From Corynebacterium simulans (GTDB lineage: Bacteria > Actinomycetota > Actinomycetes > Mycobacteriales > Mycobacteriaceae), in NCBI RefSeq assembly GCF_001586215.1, contig NZ_CP014634.1, positions 744,001-808,000 of the forward strand: 64,000 nucleotides of DNA. Direction: 5' to 3'. A model generated the notes under the pieces. It saw only the letters and a program-made list of their open reading frames with translations, was not told the DNA's origin and made no database searches. Below are positions 44,230-52,477 of this stretch, piece by piece (positions within the stretch are counted from its first letter, which is position 1; every line of letters begins with the position of its first letter). Both the position numbers and the translations under genes were made by a program.

Positions 44230-44287
44230 CAATTTGCCAAACAAGGCGCCAAAACTTCCCGAAATCACCCCAATATTTGGCAAATTG
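44230..44287. promoter_or_regulatory. Paired palindromic operators upstream of the ribokinase gene
   Basis: CAATTTGCCAAA (44230-44241) and TTTGGCAAATTG (44276-44287) form a perfect 12-bp inverted repeat. Each half also contains its own near-palindrome TTTGSCAAA. Two such sites about 46 bases apart and 80-130 bases before the gene suggest a repressor that binds both, for example a LacI-type sugar regulator. Confidence 0.55.
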
Positions 44288-44363
44288 CGCCCTTGCGCCA
44301 CCCCAAGCCCGGACGCGGACTCTTAGAGTGGAGCACACAAGGCACAAACGCAAAGGAAACTTC

Positions 44364-45284
44364 ATGACTGCAAAACAGCCGCGATGCGTAGTCGTCGGCT
44401 CGATCAACGCCGACTTGATGATTAGCGTGGAACGCCACCCCACCCCGGGCGAGACACTCATCGGCAGCGGTGGCGAGGTGCTCGCCGGCGGCAAGGGCGC
44501 AAACCAAGCGGTAGCTGCGGCACGCCAAGGCGCCAGCATCTCATTCGTGGGTGCAGTCGGCGATGATGCCTACGCAGGCCCAGCCATGGAACTGCTAGAA
44601 GCATCGGGCGTCGATCTCAGCCACGTCGAACACCTCAAGTCCACCACCACGGGCCTTGCGGTAATCGAGGTCGCAGCCGACGGCGAGAACACCATCGTTG
44701 TGGTCCCCGGCGCGAATGCGCAGGTGGACGCTGAGTTCGTTCAACAGCACGCGTGTGCAATGCACAAGGCAGACTTGGTGCTACTACAGGGCGAGATTCC
44801 CGCCGCCGGTTTCCAGAAGGCGGTCGAACTCGCACGCGCGGTAGGCGCCCGGGTGGTGGTGAACCTGGCGCCGGTGGTGGACGTCGATAAGCAGGCGCTC
44901 CTGCAGGCAGACCCGCTCGTGGTTAACGAACACGAGGCGGGGTTGGTGCTCAAGCAACTGGGTGCGCAGACGCCGGGCGATGAACCAGAGGAACTCGTAG
45001 ACTGCCTGCGCGCCGAAGGCTTTGCCGCGGTGGTGTTAACGCTTGGACCGCGCGGAGCCATCGTGGCGGATGCCGAGGGCATCACGCCAATTCCCACCCC
45101 ACAGATCAAAGCGGTGGACACAACGGGCGCCGGCGACGCGTTCACAGGCGCGCTCGTGGCGAAGCTCCTACAAGGGGCCATGCTTACCGACGCCGCCCAT
45201 CACGCCGCCCGCGTCGGCGCCTTCGCCGCGCTGGGCCGCGGCGCCCAGCCTTCCTACCCGGATCTAAAAGCGCAGCTTCCTTAA
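44364..45284 (+). CDS. rbsK: Ribokinase
   Basis: 306 residues, PfkB family. N-terminal VVGSINADLMISVERHPTPGET, GGKGANQAVAAARQGA and the C-terminal signature DTTGAGDAFTGALVAKL with the catalytic Asp. It phosphorylates ribose to ribose-5-phosphate. Start chosen at the ATG behind AAAGGAAA. Its stop overlaps that of the convergent M20 gene by four bases. It could use ribose released by the nucleoside hydrolase encoded at 30537. Confidence 0.9.
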   Translation: MTAKQPRCVVVGSINADLMISVERHPTPGETLIGSGGEVLAGGKGANQAVAAARQGASISFVGAVGDDAYAGPAMELLEASGVDLSHVEHLKSTTTGLAVIEVAADGENTIVVVPGANAQVDAEFVQQHACAMHKADLVLLQGEIPAAGFQKAVELARAVGARVVVNLAPVVDVDKQALLQADPLVVNEHEAGLVLKQLGAQTPGDEPEELVDCLRAEGFAAVVLTLGPRGAIVADAEGITPIPTPQIKAVDTTGAGDAFTGALVAKLLQGAMLTDAAHHAARVGAFAALGRGAQPSYPDLKAQLP

Positions 45285-46504
45285 ACCGCGAGCCAAGGGC
45301 AAAGCGCAGCAACCGTGGCCTCCGCACCTGCTTCCAGGGTGGGGTGCAGCTCAGGGACGAACTGCGGAGAGTGATTGCCCGGTGCATTCTCCGGAGCTGG
45401 GAAGCCGCCGACGACCCAGAAGCAATACGGTGTGCCAAAGGCATTCGGAATGTCCGGGAAATCCTCAGAGGCCGATAAAGGCGCGAAGGTCTCCGTGCGC
45501 TCCTCCCCCAACAAGGTCTGCATAGACTCGGTGACCTTGGCAGTTACATCGCGGTCATTGTCCAGCACCGGGAAGCGTTCGGAGTATTCGAAAGATGGCT
45601 CCGGCGCGCCCGCCGCGGCGGCCTGATTGTTCACAATGCGCTCGATCGAGGCATGGATGTGGTCTTCGACTTCCTGCGAGTAGCAGCGGGTATTGAGCTC
45701 GAACACGACTTTATCCGGAATCACGTTGGACTTCGTGCCGCCGTGAATCGTGCCCACGGAGACCACCGCGCGCTCGCTGGCCGGTAGCTCACGGGAGACA
45801 ATTGTCTGCAGCTGCATGATGATTGAGGAGGAAAGCACGATTGGGTCGACGCCCTTCTCCGGCATGGAGCCATGCGAGCCGACGCCGCGCACAGTTACCT
45901 TCACAGTGGAAGCCTGGGAGAAGCTAATGCCCTCGTTGGTCGCAACATGCCCCAGCGGCAGCGCGCCCATGACGTGCTGGCCCAGCATGACATCGGGGAC
46001 CGGAATCTTGCCCGTGATTCCCGCCGCAACCATGTCTTTGCCACCCTCGGCAATCTCCTCGGCGGGCTGGAATACGGCCTCGAAAGTGCCGGACCACTGC
46101 TCGCGGTTTTCTGCCAGGAATGCGATGGTGGTCAGCAGCCACGTGGTGTGCATATCGTGGCCGCACATGTGCCCGACCGGAACTTCCTCGCCCGTCTTAG
46201 CGGAGATCTGCGTTGCAGTGGAGGCATAGTCCACGCCGGAGGCTTCCTTCACTGGCAAGCCGTCGAAATCGGCACGCATCGCCACGGTTTGGCCAGCGCC
46301 GTTGCGCAGAATTCCGACGACGCCGGCCCCGACGTCGACCACCTCGACGTCGCCAAGCGCCTCCAGCTCTTTGATAATCCGTGCCTTGGTTTCGGCTTCC
46401 TGCAGCGAGAGCTCCGGGTGCTGGTGGAACCACTTATAAAGCTCCTCACGCTGCGTCTTGGTCTTTTCCAGATACGTTTCCAAAGATTCATACAGCTGCG
46501 TCAT
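45281..46504 (-). CDS. M20 family amidohydrolase (IAA-amino-acid/hippurate hydrolase type)
   Basis: 407 residues. MRADFDGLPVKE, GHMCGHDMHTTWLL, FQPAEEIAEGGKDM, GSHGSMPEKGVDPI, and ASEDFPDIPNAFG give the complete Zn-binding and dimerisation pattern of M20D amidohydrolases, which remove acyl groups from amino acids. Start chosen at the ATG giving MTQLYESLE behind GTGGGAAAT. It is divergent from pxpA, from which it is separated by 232 bases, and may supply amino acids or 5-oxoproline-like products; that link is inferred. Confidence 0.9.
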   Translation of the reverse strand: MTQLYESLETYLEKTKTQREELYKWFHQHPELSLQEAETKARIIKELEALGDVEVVDVGAGVVGILRNGAGQTVAMRADFDGLPVKEASGVDYASTATQISAKTGEEVPVGHMCGHDMHTTWLLTTIAFLAENREQWSGTFEAVFQPAEEIAEGGKDMVAAGITGKIPVPDVMLGQHVMGALPLGHVATNEGISFSQASTVKVTVRGVGSHGSMPEKGVDPIVLSSSIIMQLQTIVSRELPASERAVVSVGTIHGGTKSNVIPDKVVFELNTRCYSQEVEDHIHASIERIVNNQAAAAGAPEPSFEYSERFPVLDNDRDVTAKVTESMQTLLGEERTETFAPLSASEDFPDIPNAFGTPYCFWVVGGFPAPENAPGNHSPQFVPELHPTLEAGAEATVAALCPWLAV

Positions 46505-46595
46505 ATTTCCCACCTTATGTCCGCCCGGTCACCGCTTGCAGAGAACGCACTCTTGACGCCGCATACCCTGCCAACCTCACCACCGTCATCATCGG

Positions 46596-46634
46596 GGGGG
46601 TAGTCACGCACATCGATACAGCGTGACTACCCCC
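46596..46634. promoter_or_regulatory. Perfect 14-bp inverted repeat between the M20 gene and pxpA
   Basis: GGGGGTAGTCACGC (46596-46609) and GCGTGACTACCCCC (46621-46634) with an 11-base loop. It could be a hairpin in a leader or a binding site in the divergent promoter region. Confidence 0.65.
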
Positions 46635-46703
46635 GCTCTTGCTCAAAAATGGCGTCCTACTTCACAAAGTGGCGTGACGCACGATACACTGTCCGCCTAT
46701 AGA

Positions 46704-46717
46704 TTGTTGAACAATTT
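46704..46717. promoter_or_regulatory. Candidate GntR/FCD operator upstream of pxpA
   Basis: TTGTTGAACAATTT, with palindromic core TTGTTGAACAA fitting the GT...AC pattern of FadR/FCD-type operators. The identical 14 bases occur at 53755-53768 before the NRAMP-like gene of the same cluster. Confidence 0.7.
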
Positions 46718-46736
46718 CAGAAGGGGATTTGAGTGT

Positions 46737-47498
46737 ATGAGCCAGCTCTTTATTGATCTCAATGCCGACCTCGGCGAGACCACCGCAGGCAATCCAGTCG
46801 CAGACGACGCAGCGATGCTCAAGCTGGTCTCCTCTGCCAACGTCGCCACCGGCTTCCACGCGGGTGACCCACACTCCATCGCCGGCACCGTCCGCGCAGC
46901 TAAAGAAGCGGGCGTCGTCGTTGGTGCACACGTGGGCTACAACGACCCAGCCGCGTTCGGCCGTCGCTTCATCGACTACAACCCGGCTGAGTTGGCAGAC
47001 GAAGTCACCTATCAAATCGGCGCGCTTGAGGCGCTGGCCCGCGCACACGGCACACGCGTTGCCTACGTCAAGCCGCACGGCGCGATGTACAACGCCATCG
47101 TTCACCACGAAGCCCAGGCCACGGCAGTCATCGACGGCATCAAAGCCTTTGGAGATATCCCGGTCATGCTACTGCCGGGTGGCGTGGCAGTCGAGGTCGC
47201 CGAGGCACGCGGCCTGACTGTAATCCGCGAGGCCTTCGCCGACCGCAACTACAACCCCGACGGCACCCTGGTCTCGCGCACACAGGACAATGCTGTGCTG
47301 CACTCGGCAGACGACGTCGTAAGGCGCGTTCTCGAGGTGGCAGAAACCGGCGCCATCACCGCCATCGACGGCAGCGTCCTTAGCGTGGATGCGCAGTCCG
47401 TTTGCACCCACGGTGACTCCCCGGGCGCCGTGGAGATGCTGCGCGGCGTGGTAGCCGAGCTGGATGCCCGTGGCATTGAGATCCGGAGCTTTATCTAA
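46737..47498 (+). CDS. pxpA: 5-oxoprolinase subunit A (LamB/YcsF family)
   Basis: 253 residues. FIDLNADLGETTAGNPVADD at the start, ANVATGFHAGDP, GVVVGAHVGYNDPAAFGRR and YVKPHGAMYN are the YcsF family hallmarks. PxpA with PxpB and PxpC opens 5-oxoproline to glutamate using ATP. Start chosen at the ATG behind AAGGGGA. Its stop overlaps the next start (TAATG), so translation is coupled. Confidence 0.93.
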   Translation: MSQLFIDLNADLGETTAGNPVADDAAMLKLVSSANVATGFHAGDPHSIAGTVRAAKEAGVVVGAHVGYNDPAAFGRRFIDYNPAELADEVTYQIGALEALARAHGTRVAYVKPHGAMYNAIVHHEAQATAVIDGIKAFGDIPVMLLPGGVAVEVAEARGLTVIREAFADRNYNPDGTLVSRTQDNAVLHSADDVVRRVLEVAETGAITAIDGSVLSVDAQSVCTHGDSPGAVEMLRGVVAELDARGIEIRSFI

Positions 47499-49051
47499 TG
47501 CACATTCACCCCGTAGGAACCCGCGCGTTGCTCGTGGAGTTGGATGATCTTTCCCAGGTCATGACCTGGCACGAGGCACTTACTGCGCAGCCACTGAAAG
47601 ACCAAGTCGATGCGATTGCCGCAGCGACTACCCTATTGCTCACCTTTAATACCCCAAACTCGGCGCATGCCGCCGCCGAGCTCTTGGAGGATTTCCGCCC
47701 TTCCGCACGCTCCGTGGAGGAGCCACGCTTGGTAGAGATCGACGTGCTTTACGACGGCGCGGATCTAGACGAAGCTGCCGACCTGCTCGGCATGTCCCGC
47801 GAGGGGCTTATCGACTGGCATACCTCAACCGAGTGGCTTGCTGCCTTCGGCGGCTTTGCCCCAGGCTTTACGTATTGCACCCCGGCAGATGCCTCCCGCG
47901 GCGTCGACATCCCGCGTCGCTCTACCCCGCGTACCGCGGTGCCGAATGGTGCGGTAGGCATCGCCGGTAACTTCTCCGCGGTCTACCCGCGCGTCTCCCC
48001 CGGCGGCTGGCAGCTGCTAGGCACCACCTCGACCCCGATGTGGGAATCGGATGCGCAGCCGCCGGCGCTGGTGCAGCCCGGCGACCACGTGCGCTACCGT
48101 GCCGTCAGCTCCCTGCCAGACATCGTGTCCACCACCCCGTTTGGCCGCCGTACCCCGGCGCGCCTGCCACGCATGGAAGTCATCGACCCAGGCCTTGTCA
48201 CCCTCTTCCAGGACCAAGGCCGCCCGGGTCGTGGCAACTTAGGCGTTACCCCTTCGGGCGCGGCTGACCAGGCAGCAGCGGCCACCGCCAACGTCGCGGT
48301 GGGCAACCCGCGCGGTGCGACGGTGCTGGAAAACATCGGCGGCATTCGCCTGCGTGCCCTAACTGATACCGTCATTTGCGTCACCGGCGCCCAGGCCCGC
48401 GTGGTCCTCGAGGAGATGCCGGTGCACCTCGCGCGCCCCGTACTAGTTACCGCGGGTTCCACCGTGCGCGTTGAGCCCGCCACCTACGGCATGCGCTCGT
48501 ACATCGCCATCCGCGGCGGCATCGTGGCCGATAGCGAGTTGAGCTCCGCGTCCACCGACGTGCTCTCCGGGCTGGGCCCGGCGCCGGTGCGCCTAGGCGA
48601 CATCATCGGCGTGTTGCCGCGTTCTACCGCCATGACCGACGCGCAGCTAACGAACCCGCTGCGCGTAACCGAAGGGTCCCGGGGACAGACCGAGGGCGTG
48701 CTGCGCTGCGTGCTGGGTCCGCGTGATGACTGGTTCACCAAGGAATCCCTCGAGAAATTCTTAAATACCGAATGGGAAGTTACTCCACAGTCCAACCGCG
48801 TCGGCCTGCGCCTTAGGGCCAGCGACGATGCGACCTTGTCACGGGCGCGCTCCGGCGAGCTCCCGAGCGAAGGAATGGTCGCCGGCTCCGTCCAGGTTCC
48901 GCCATCGGGTGAGCCGGTAGTCTTCCTGCGCGACCACGCCGTCACCGGCGGCTACCCCGTTATTGCCACCGTCCTCGAAGAAGACATTGATATCGCCGCA
49001 CAGCTTCCACCGGGAGCCACGGTCCGCTTCGAACTCGCTACAACTATTTAA
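47498..49051 (+). CDS. pxpBC: 5-oxoprolinase subunits B and C fused (KipI-KipA/PxpB-PxpC)
   Basis: 517 residues. Residues 1-205 are the PxpB/KipI (allophanate-hydrolase subunit 1-like) domain, with FGGFAPGFTYC, DIPRRSTPRTAVPNGAVGIA and SPGGWQLLGTT. Residues about 225-517 are the PxpC/KipA domain, with VIDPGLVTLFQDQGRPGRGN, GVTPSGAADQAA and SDVLSGL-type motifs. B and C are separate proteins in E. coli and Bacillus; the fusion here fixes their 1:1 ratio. It is in the operon with pxpA and the following biotin carboxylase. Confidence 0.93.
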   Translation: MHIHPVGTRALLVELDDLSQVMTWHEALTAQPLKDQVDAIAAATTLLLTFNTPNSAHAAAELLEDFRPSARSVEEPRLVEIDVLYDGADLDEAADLLGMSREGLIDWHTSTEWLAAFGGFAPGFTYCTPADASRGVDIPRRSTPRTAVPNGAVGIAGNFSAVYPRVSPGGWQLLGTTSTPMWESDAQPPALVQPGDHVRYRAVSSLPDIVSTTPFGRRTPARLPRMEVIDPGLVTLFQDQGRPGRGNLGVTPSGAADQAAAATANVAVGNPRGATVLENIGGIRLRALTDTVICVTGAQARVVLEEMPVHLARPVLVTAGSTVRVEPATYGMRSYIAIRGGIVADSELSSASTDVLSGLGPAPVRLGDIIGVLPRSTAMTDAQLTNPLRVTEGSRGQTEGVLRCVLGPRDDWFTKESLEKFLNTEWEVTPQSNRVGLRLRASDDATLSRARSGELPSEGMVAGSVQVPPSGEPVVFLRDHAVTGGYPVIATVLEEDIDIAAQLPPGATVRFELATTI

Positions 49052-49060
49052 AGGTTAATT

Positions 49061-50821
49061 ATGATTTCTGCAGTCCTTATTGCAAACCGCGGCGAAATCG
49101 CCGTCCGCATCGCTCGCGCCGCCCGCGATCTGGGTATTCGCTCCATCGCCATCTACTCCGAGGCAGACGCAGGCGCCCTACATACCCGCGTGGCCGACGA
49201 GGCCTACGCCCTGCCCGGCAACACCGCGGCCGATACCTATATGAATGTCCCGGCATTGCTGGACATTGCGGTTCGCGCCGGCGCTGATGCCATCCACCCG
49301 GGCTATGGCTTCCTTTCTGAAAACGCTGACTTTGCCCGCGCCGTCGCCAGTGCGGGCCTGACCTGGATCGGCCCAACCCCAGAATCCATCGAACTGCTCG
49401 GTGACAAAATTGCGGCCCGCCGCGTGGCCGAGGAGGTCGGCGCTCCTCTGGCACCGGGCACCTCGGATCCGATTGATGACTGGCAGGAGGCCCGGGCCTT
49501 CGCCGAAAAGCACGGTCTACCGATTGCCATCAAAGCTGCATATGGTGGCGGTGGACGCGGCCTAAAGGTCGTGGAAAACTTGGAAGACATTGAGGCAGCT
49601 TTCAACTCTGCAGGCCGCGAGGCTAAGGAAGCCTTCGGCCGCGCAGAGTGCTACGTGGAGAAGTTCCTGACTCACCCACGCCACGTCGAGGCGCAAATCC
49701 TCGCCGATACCCACGGCAACGTCGCCGTGCTCGGCACCCGCGATTGCTCCACGCAGCGCCGCTTCCAGAAGCTCATCGAGGAAGCCCCTGCCCCAGCGCT
49801 TAGCGACGAACAGCGCAAGGGCATCCACGAAGGCGCACGCGCCATCTGTGCCAAGGTGGGGTATACCGGTGCCGGCACCGTGGAGTACATCGTTTCTGAG
49901 GACGGCACCATCTCCTTCCTCGAGGTCAACACCCGTGTGCAGGTTGAGCACCCGGTCACTGAGGTGGTCACCGGCGTCGACATCATTGCCGAGCAGTTCC
50001 GCATCGCAGCGGGTGAGCCACTTTCCATCTCGACAGATCCGGAATCCACCGGCCACGCTTTCGAATTCCGCATCAACGCCGAGGACATCCTGAACGGCTT
50101 TGCGCCATGCCCTGGCACCATCGTGCGCTTTGAGCCGCCGACGGGCCCTGGCATCCGCGTTGACGCCGGCGTGCGCTCCGGCTCCATCGTGCCGCCTTAT
50201 TACGACTCACTGATTGCCAAGCTACTGGTGTGGGGCCCAACTCGTGAGATCGCCCTGGCTCGTGCAAAGCACGCGCTCGAGGAGTTCGATATCGAAGGCG
50301 TGCGCACCGTCCTGCCTTTCCACCGCGACATGGTCTCCTCCCAGGTCCTGGCCGATCACGGCGATGCTGAGACACGAGCCGGTATCTACACCGACTGGTT
50401 GGACCACAACTACCGCCCTTCTGCAGAGGCTACGAGCCACATCGCGCCGGTGGAAGCCATCTATGCCAAGCGCACCCAGGTGGCCATCGAAATCGACGGC
50501 AAGCTGGTTAGCGTTGGTCTGCCAGAGCGTCTGCTTTCCGGTGTGGCTGCCGGCGCTGCACCATCTGGCACGGCAGGCAACGCAGCATCTGCCGGTGAGG
50601 GCGGCAGCACGGAGGGTGCTGTCACCGCGCCTTACGACGCCAACCTCGTGGCCTGGAACGTCGCCGACGGCGACACCGTCGAAGAAGGCGATGACATCGC
50701 CACCATCGAGGCTATGAAGATGGAATCTGCTGTAAAGGCTCCATGCGGCGGCACGATCAAGCTGTTGGCCAAGGAAGGCGACCGCTTGGATCCGTCGAAG
50801 GTTATCGCGACTATCGACTAA
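49061..50821 (+). CDS. Biotin carboxylase/BCCP (AccBC-like) of the 5-oxoproline operon
   Basis: 586 residues. Biotin carboxylase region (1-450) with ANRGEIAVRIARAARDLGI, KAAYGGGGRGLKVV (ATP grasp), HVEAQILAD, EVNTRVQVEHPVTE. The C-terminal biotinyl domain has the modified Lys near residue 553 in EAMKMES. It starts nine bases after pxpBC. Domain order and length match the corynebacterial AccBC used for fatty-acid synthesis, but its place in this operon suggests a dedicated paralogue. What it carboxylates is unknown; the PxpC/KipA family is often labelled a biotin-dependent carboxyltransferase. Confidence 0.9.
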   Translation: MISAVLIANRGEIAVRIARAARDLGIRSIAIYSEADAGALHTRVADEAYALPGNTAADTYMNVPALLDIAVRAGADAIHPGYGFLSENADFARAVASAGLTWIGPTPESIELLGDKIAARRVAEEVGAPLAPGTSDPIDDWQEARAFAEKHGLPIAIKAAYGGGGRGLKVVENLEDIEAAFNSAGREAKEAFGRAECYVEKFLTHPRHVEAQILADTHGNVAVLGTRDCSTQRRFQKLIEEAPAPALSDEQRKGIHEGARAICAKVGYTGAGTVEYIVSEDGTISFLEVNTRVQVEHPVTEVVTGVDIIAEQFRIAAGEPLSISTDPESTGHAFEFRINAEDILNGFAPCPGTIVRFEPPTGPGIRVDAGVRSGSIVPPYYDSLIAKLLVWGPTREIALARAKHALEEFDIEGVRTVLPFHRDMVSSQVLADHGDAETRAGIYTDWLDHNYRPSAEATSHIAPVEAIYAKRTQVAIEIDGKLVSVGLPERLLSGVAAGAAPSGTAGNAASAGEGGSTEGAVTAPYDANLVAWNVADGDTVEEGDDIATIEAMKMESAVKAPCGGTIKLLAKEGDRLDPSKVIATID

Positions 50822-50839
50822 TGAATTAAGCTGTCTGGC

Positions 50840-51454
50840 ATGCTTTCTCAGTCCGTGGCGTCGAAAATTCGCGATGGCATCTCGGCCGGCGAGTTCATGC
50901 CTGGCCAACAGCTCAGCGAGGTGAAAGCCGCTGAGCGCTTCTCTTGTTCCCGCAATACTCTCCGCGAGGCCTTCACCGAGCTCGCTGCGCAACGCCTCGT
51001 GGAGCGCATCCCTAACCGAGGCGTCTTCATTGCGACGCCGGATGCCGATTACGTGCGCGACCTGTTCATCGCGCGCGCCGCTATCGAGCCCTCCGGTGTG
51101 CTGTGGGGCGAATTCGCCGACCCAGCAGCGTTGATTGAGCTTGTCACTGCTGCTCGCGCCGCGCAGGAACGCGGTGAGGACCAAGAAGTATCCAACATCA
51201 ACCAGCGTTTTCACCGCACACTGGTGGCGTCGCTTAATTCCCCGACGCTTAACGAGCAGATGAACAACCTACTCGCACGGATGCGGCTGAGCTTCTTGCT
51301 CGTCATCCCGCGTTACCCCACCTTGCATGCTGAGCACATTGAGGGAAACATTCGCTTGTCCCGACTCGTTGCCGACGGAAAACGCGAAAAAGCTGCCGCG
51401 CTCTTGCACGACAGCCTGCTGCGCACCTGCGAGAAGATGCTCGCGGTCATCTAG
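50840..51454 (+). CDS. GntR-family regulator (FCD type) of the 5-oxoproline cluster
   Basis: 204 residues. N-terminal winged helix (SVASKIRDGISAGEFMPGQQ, LSEVKAAERFSCSRNTLREA) and a C-terminal all-helical FCD effector domain with the metal-site pattern (DLFIARAAIE, NINQRFHRTLV, EHIEGNI). It begins 18 bases after the carboxylase gene and is the last gene of the operon. It most likely binds the TTGTTGAACAATTT sites before pxpA and the NRAMP-like gene. In Bacillus the regulator at this locus (KipR) is of a different family. Confidence 0.88.
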   Translation: MLSQSVASKIRDGISAGEFMPGQQLSEVKAAERFSCSRNTLREAFTELAAQRLVERIPNRGVFIATPDADYVRDLFIARAAIEPSGVLWGEFADPAALIELVTAARAAQERGEDQEVSNINQRFHRTLVASLNSPTLNEQMNNLLARMRLSFLLVIPRYPTLHAEHIEGNIRLSRLVADGKREKAAALLHDSLLRTCEKMLAVI

Positions 51455-51501
51455 CCTGGGGTGGCTTGGCGGGGCGGCCTCCCTGCCCCCCCATTGCGGT
51501 T

Positions 51502-51612
51502 TGGTCCCATAGGTTGGGTCCCTTTGTGGGGTAAAGGGACCAGTAAGCCAAGTTTTCCGGCACCGGCCACTCGTAAAGAAACCCAACCAATGAAACCCAA
51601 GCAATGGGACCA
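51502..51612. repeat. Palindromic repeat family, copy 1
   Basis: Left arm TGGTCCCATAGGTTGGGT (51502-51519). Inner hairpin GGTCCCTTT/AAAGGGACC (51517-51525, 51533-51541). Right side ACCCAACCAAT (51581-51591) and AATGGGACCA (51603-51612). It lies between the convergent gntR-type and D-glutamate-cyclase-family genes, where it may terminate both. Confidence 0.85.
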
Positions 51613-51668
51613 TCCACAGAGCCGGGCAAAGGAGAGCCAGGCAAAGGAACGGCAGCCGCAGACCGGGC

Positions 51669-52463
51669 TTAAGGCACTTGATAGTCCACGTCACGCGCGT
51701 CGGTGACGAGCATCTTGCCGGGCTGGTGGGCAATCGCCAAGCGCGGCTTCGAGTTCATCACCACTGCTTGTGGTGTCACGCCGCATGCCCAGAACACCGG
51801 GATGTGCCCCTCTGGGATGTCCACGGCGTCGCCGAAGTCAGGGCGCGAAAGATCCTCAATGCCAATAGTCTCAGGGTTGCCCACATGCACCGGCGCCCCG
51901 TGCACCGACGGGTAGCGCGAGGTAATGCGCACGGCGTCGGCAACCTGAGATGCGGGAATCGGCCGCATGGAGACCACCAGCGGTCCGCTGAAAATGCCTG
52001 CCGGCACAGTCGCGATGTTCGTGCGGTACATCGCGACGTTGCGCCCTTGCTCGATATGGGCCAGTGTGATGCCATTTTCCTGCAGTGCTGACTCAAAAGT
52101 GAACGAGCAGCCGATGAGGAACGCAACCATGTCCTCAGTCCAAAACTCGGTGGCGTCTTCCACGGAGTCGGTCAGCTCACCGTCGCGGAAGATGCGGTAG
52201 CCCGGAATGTCAGTGCGGATGTCGCCACCGGCGAGCAGCTCCGAGCTGTATTGGCCCGCCTCCAATACGCCCACAATCGGGCACGCCTTCGGATTACGCT
52301 GGGCAAACAGCAGGAAGTCGAATGCGTATTCCTGCGGCACGGCGAGCAGGTTCGCCTGCATGAAGCCGTCAGCGAAACCTGCCGTGGTCACCATCTGATT
52401 CTGCCGTGCATGCGCCCGTACGTTAGCGGGCTGCATCGAGGAAGGGTGCGCTGTGTAAGACAT
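51669..52463 (-). CDS. Putative hydro-lyase of the DUF1445/D-glutamate cyclase family (YcsI-like)
   Basis: 264 residues. ARQNQMVTTAGFADGFMQAN, GYRIFRDGELTDSVEDATEF, DMVAFLIGCSFTFESAL, NVAMYRTNI and PVFWACGVTPQ are typical of the YcsI family. The mammalian D-glutamate cyclase, which makes 5-oxo-D-proline from D-glutamate, carries the same domain. That fits its place beside 5-oxoprolinase. It is four bases or so from a compact pair with the NRAMP-like gene upstream on the minus strand. Confidence 0.88.
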   Translation of the reverse strand: MSYTAHPSSMQPANVRAHARQNQMVTTAGFADGFMQANLLAVPQEYAFDFLLFAQRNPKACPIVGVLEAGQYSSELLAGGDIRTDIPGYRIFRDGELTDSVEDATEFWTEDMVAFLIGCSFTFESALQENGITLAHIEQGRNVAMYRTNIATVPAGIFSGPLVVSMRPIPASQVADAVRITSRYPSVHGAPVHVGNPETIGIEDLSRPDFGDAVDIPEGHIPVFWACGVTPQAVVMNSKPRLAIAHQPGKMLVTDARDVDYQVP

Positions 52464-52477
52464 CGACTATGCCTCCC

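Noticed and set aside
42732..44252. 506-codon minus-strand frame opposite the secreted protein
   Set aside because: Product of biased codon use on the plus strand; the plus strand has a signal peptide, ribosome site and terminator.
50222..51214. 330-codon minus-strand frame across the carboxylase and gntR genes
   Set aside because: Spans two well-supported plus-strand genes; no domain visible.
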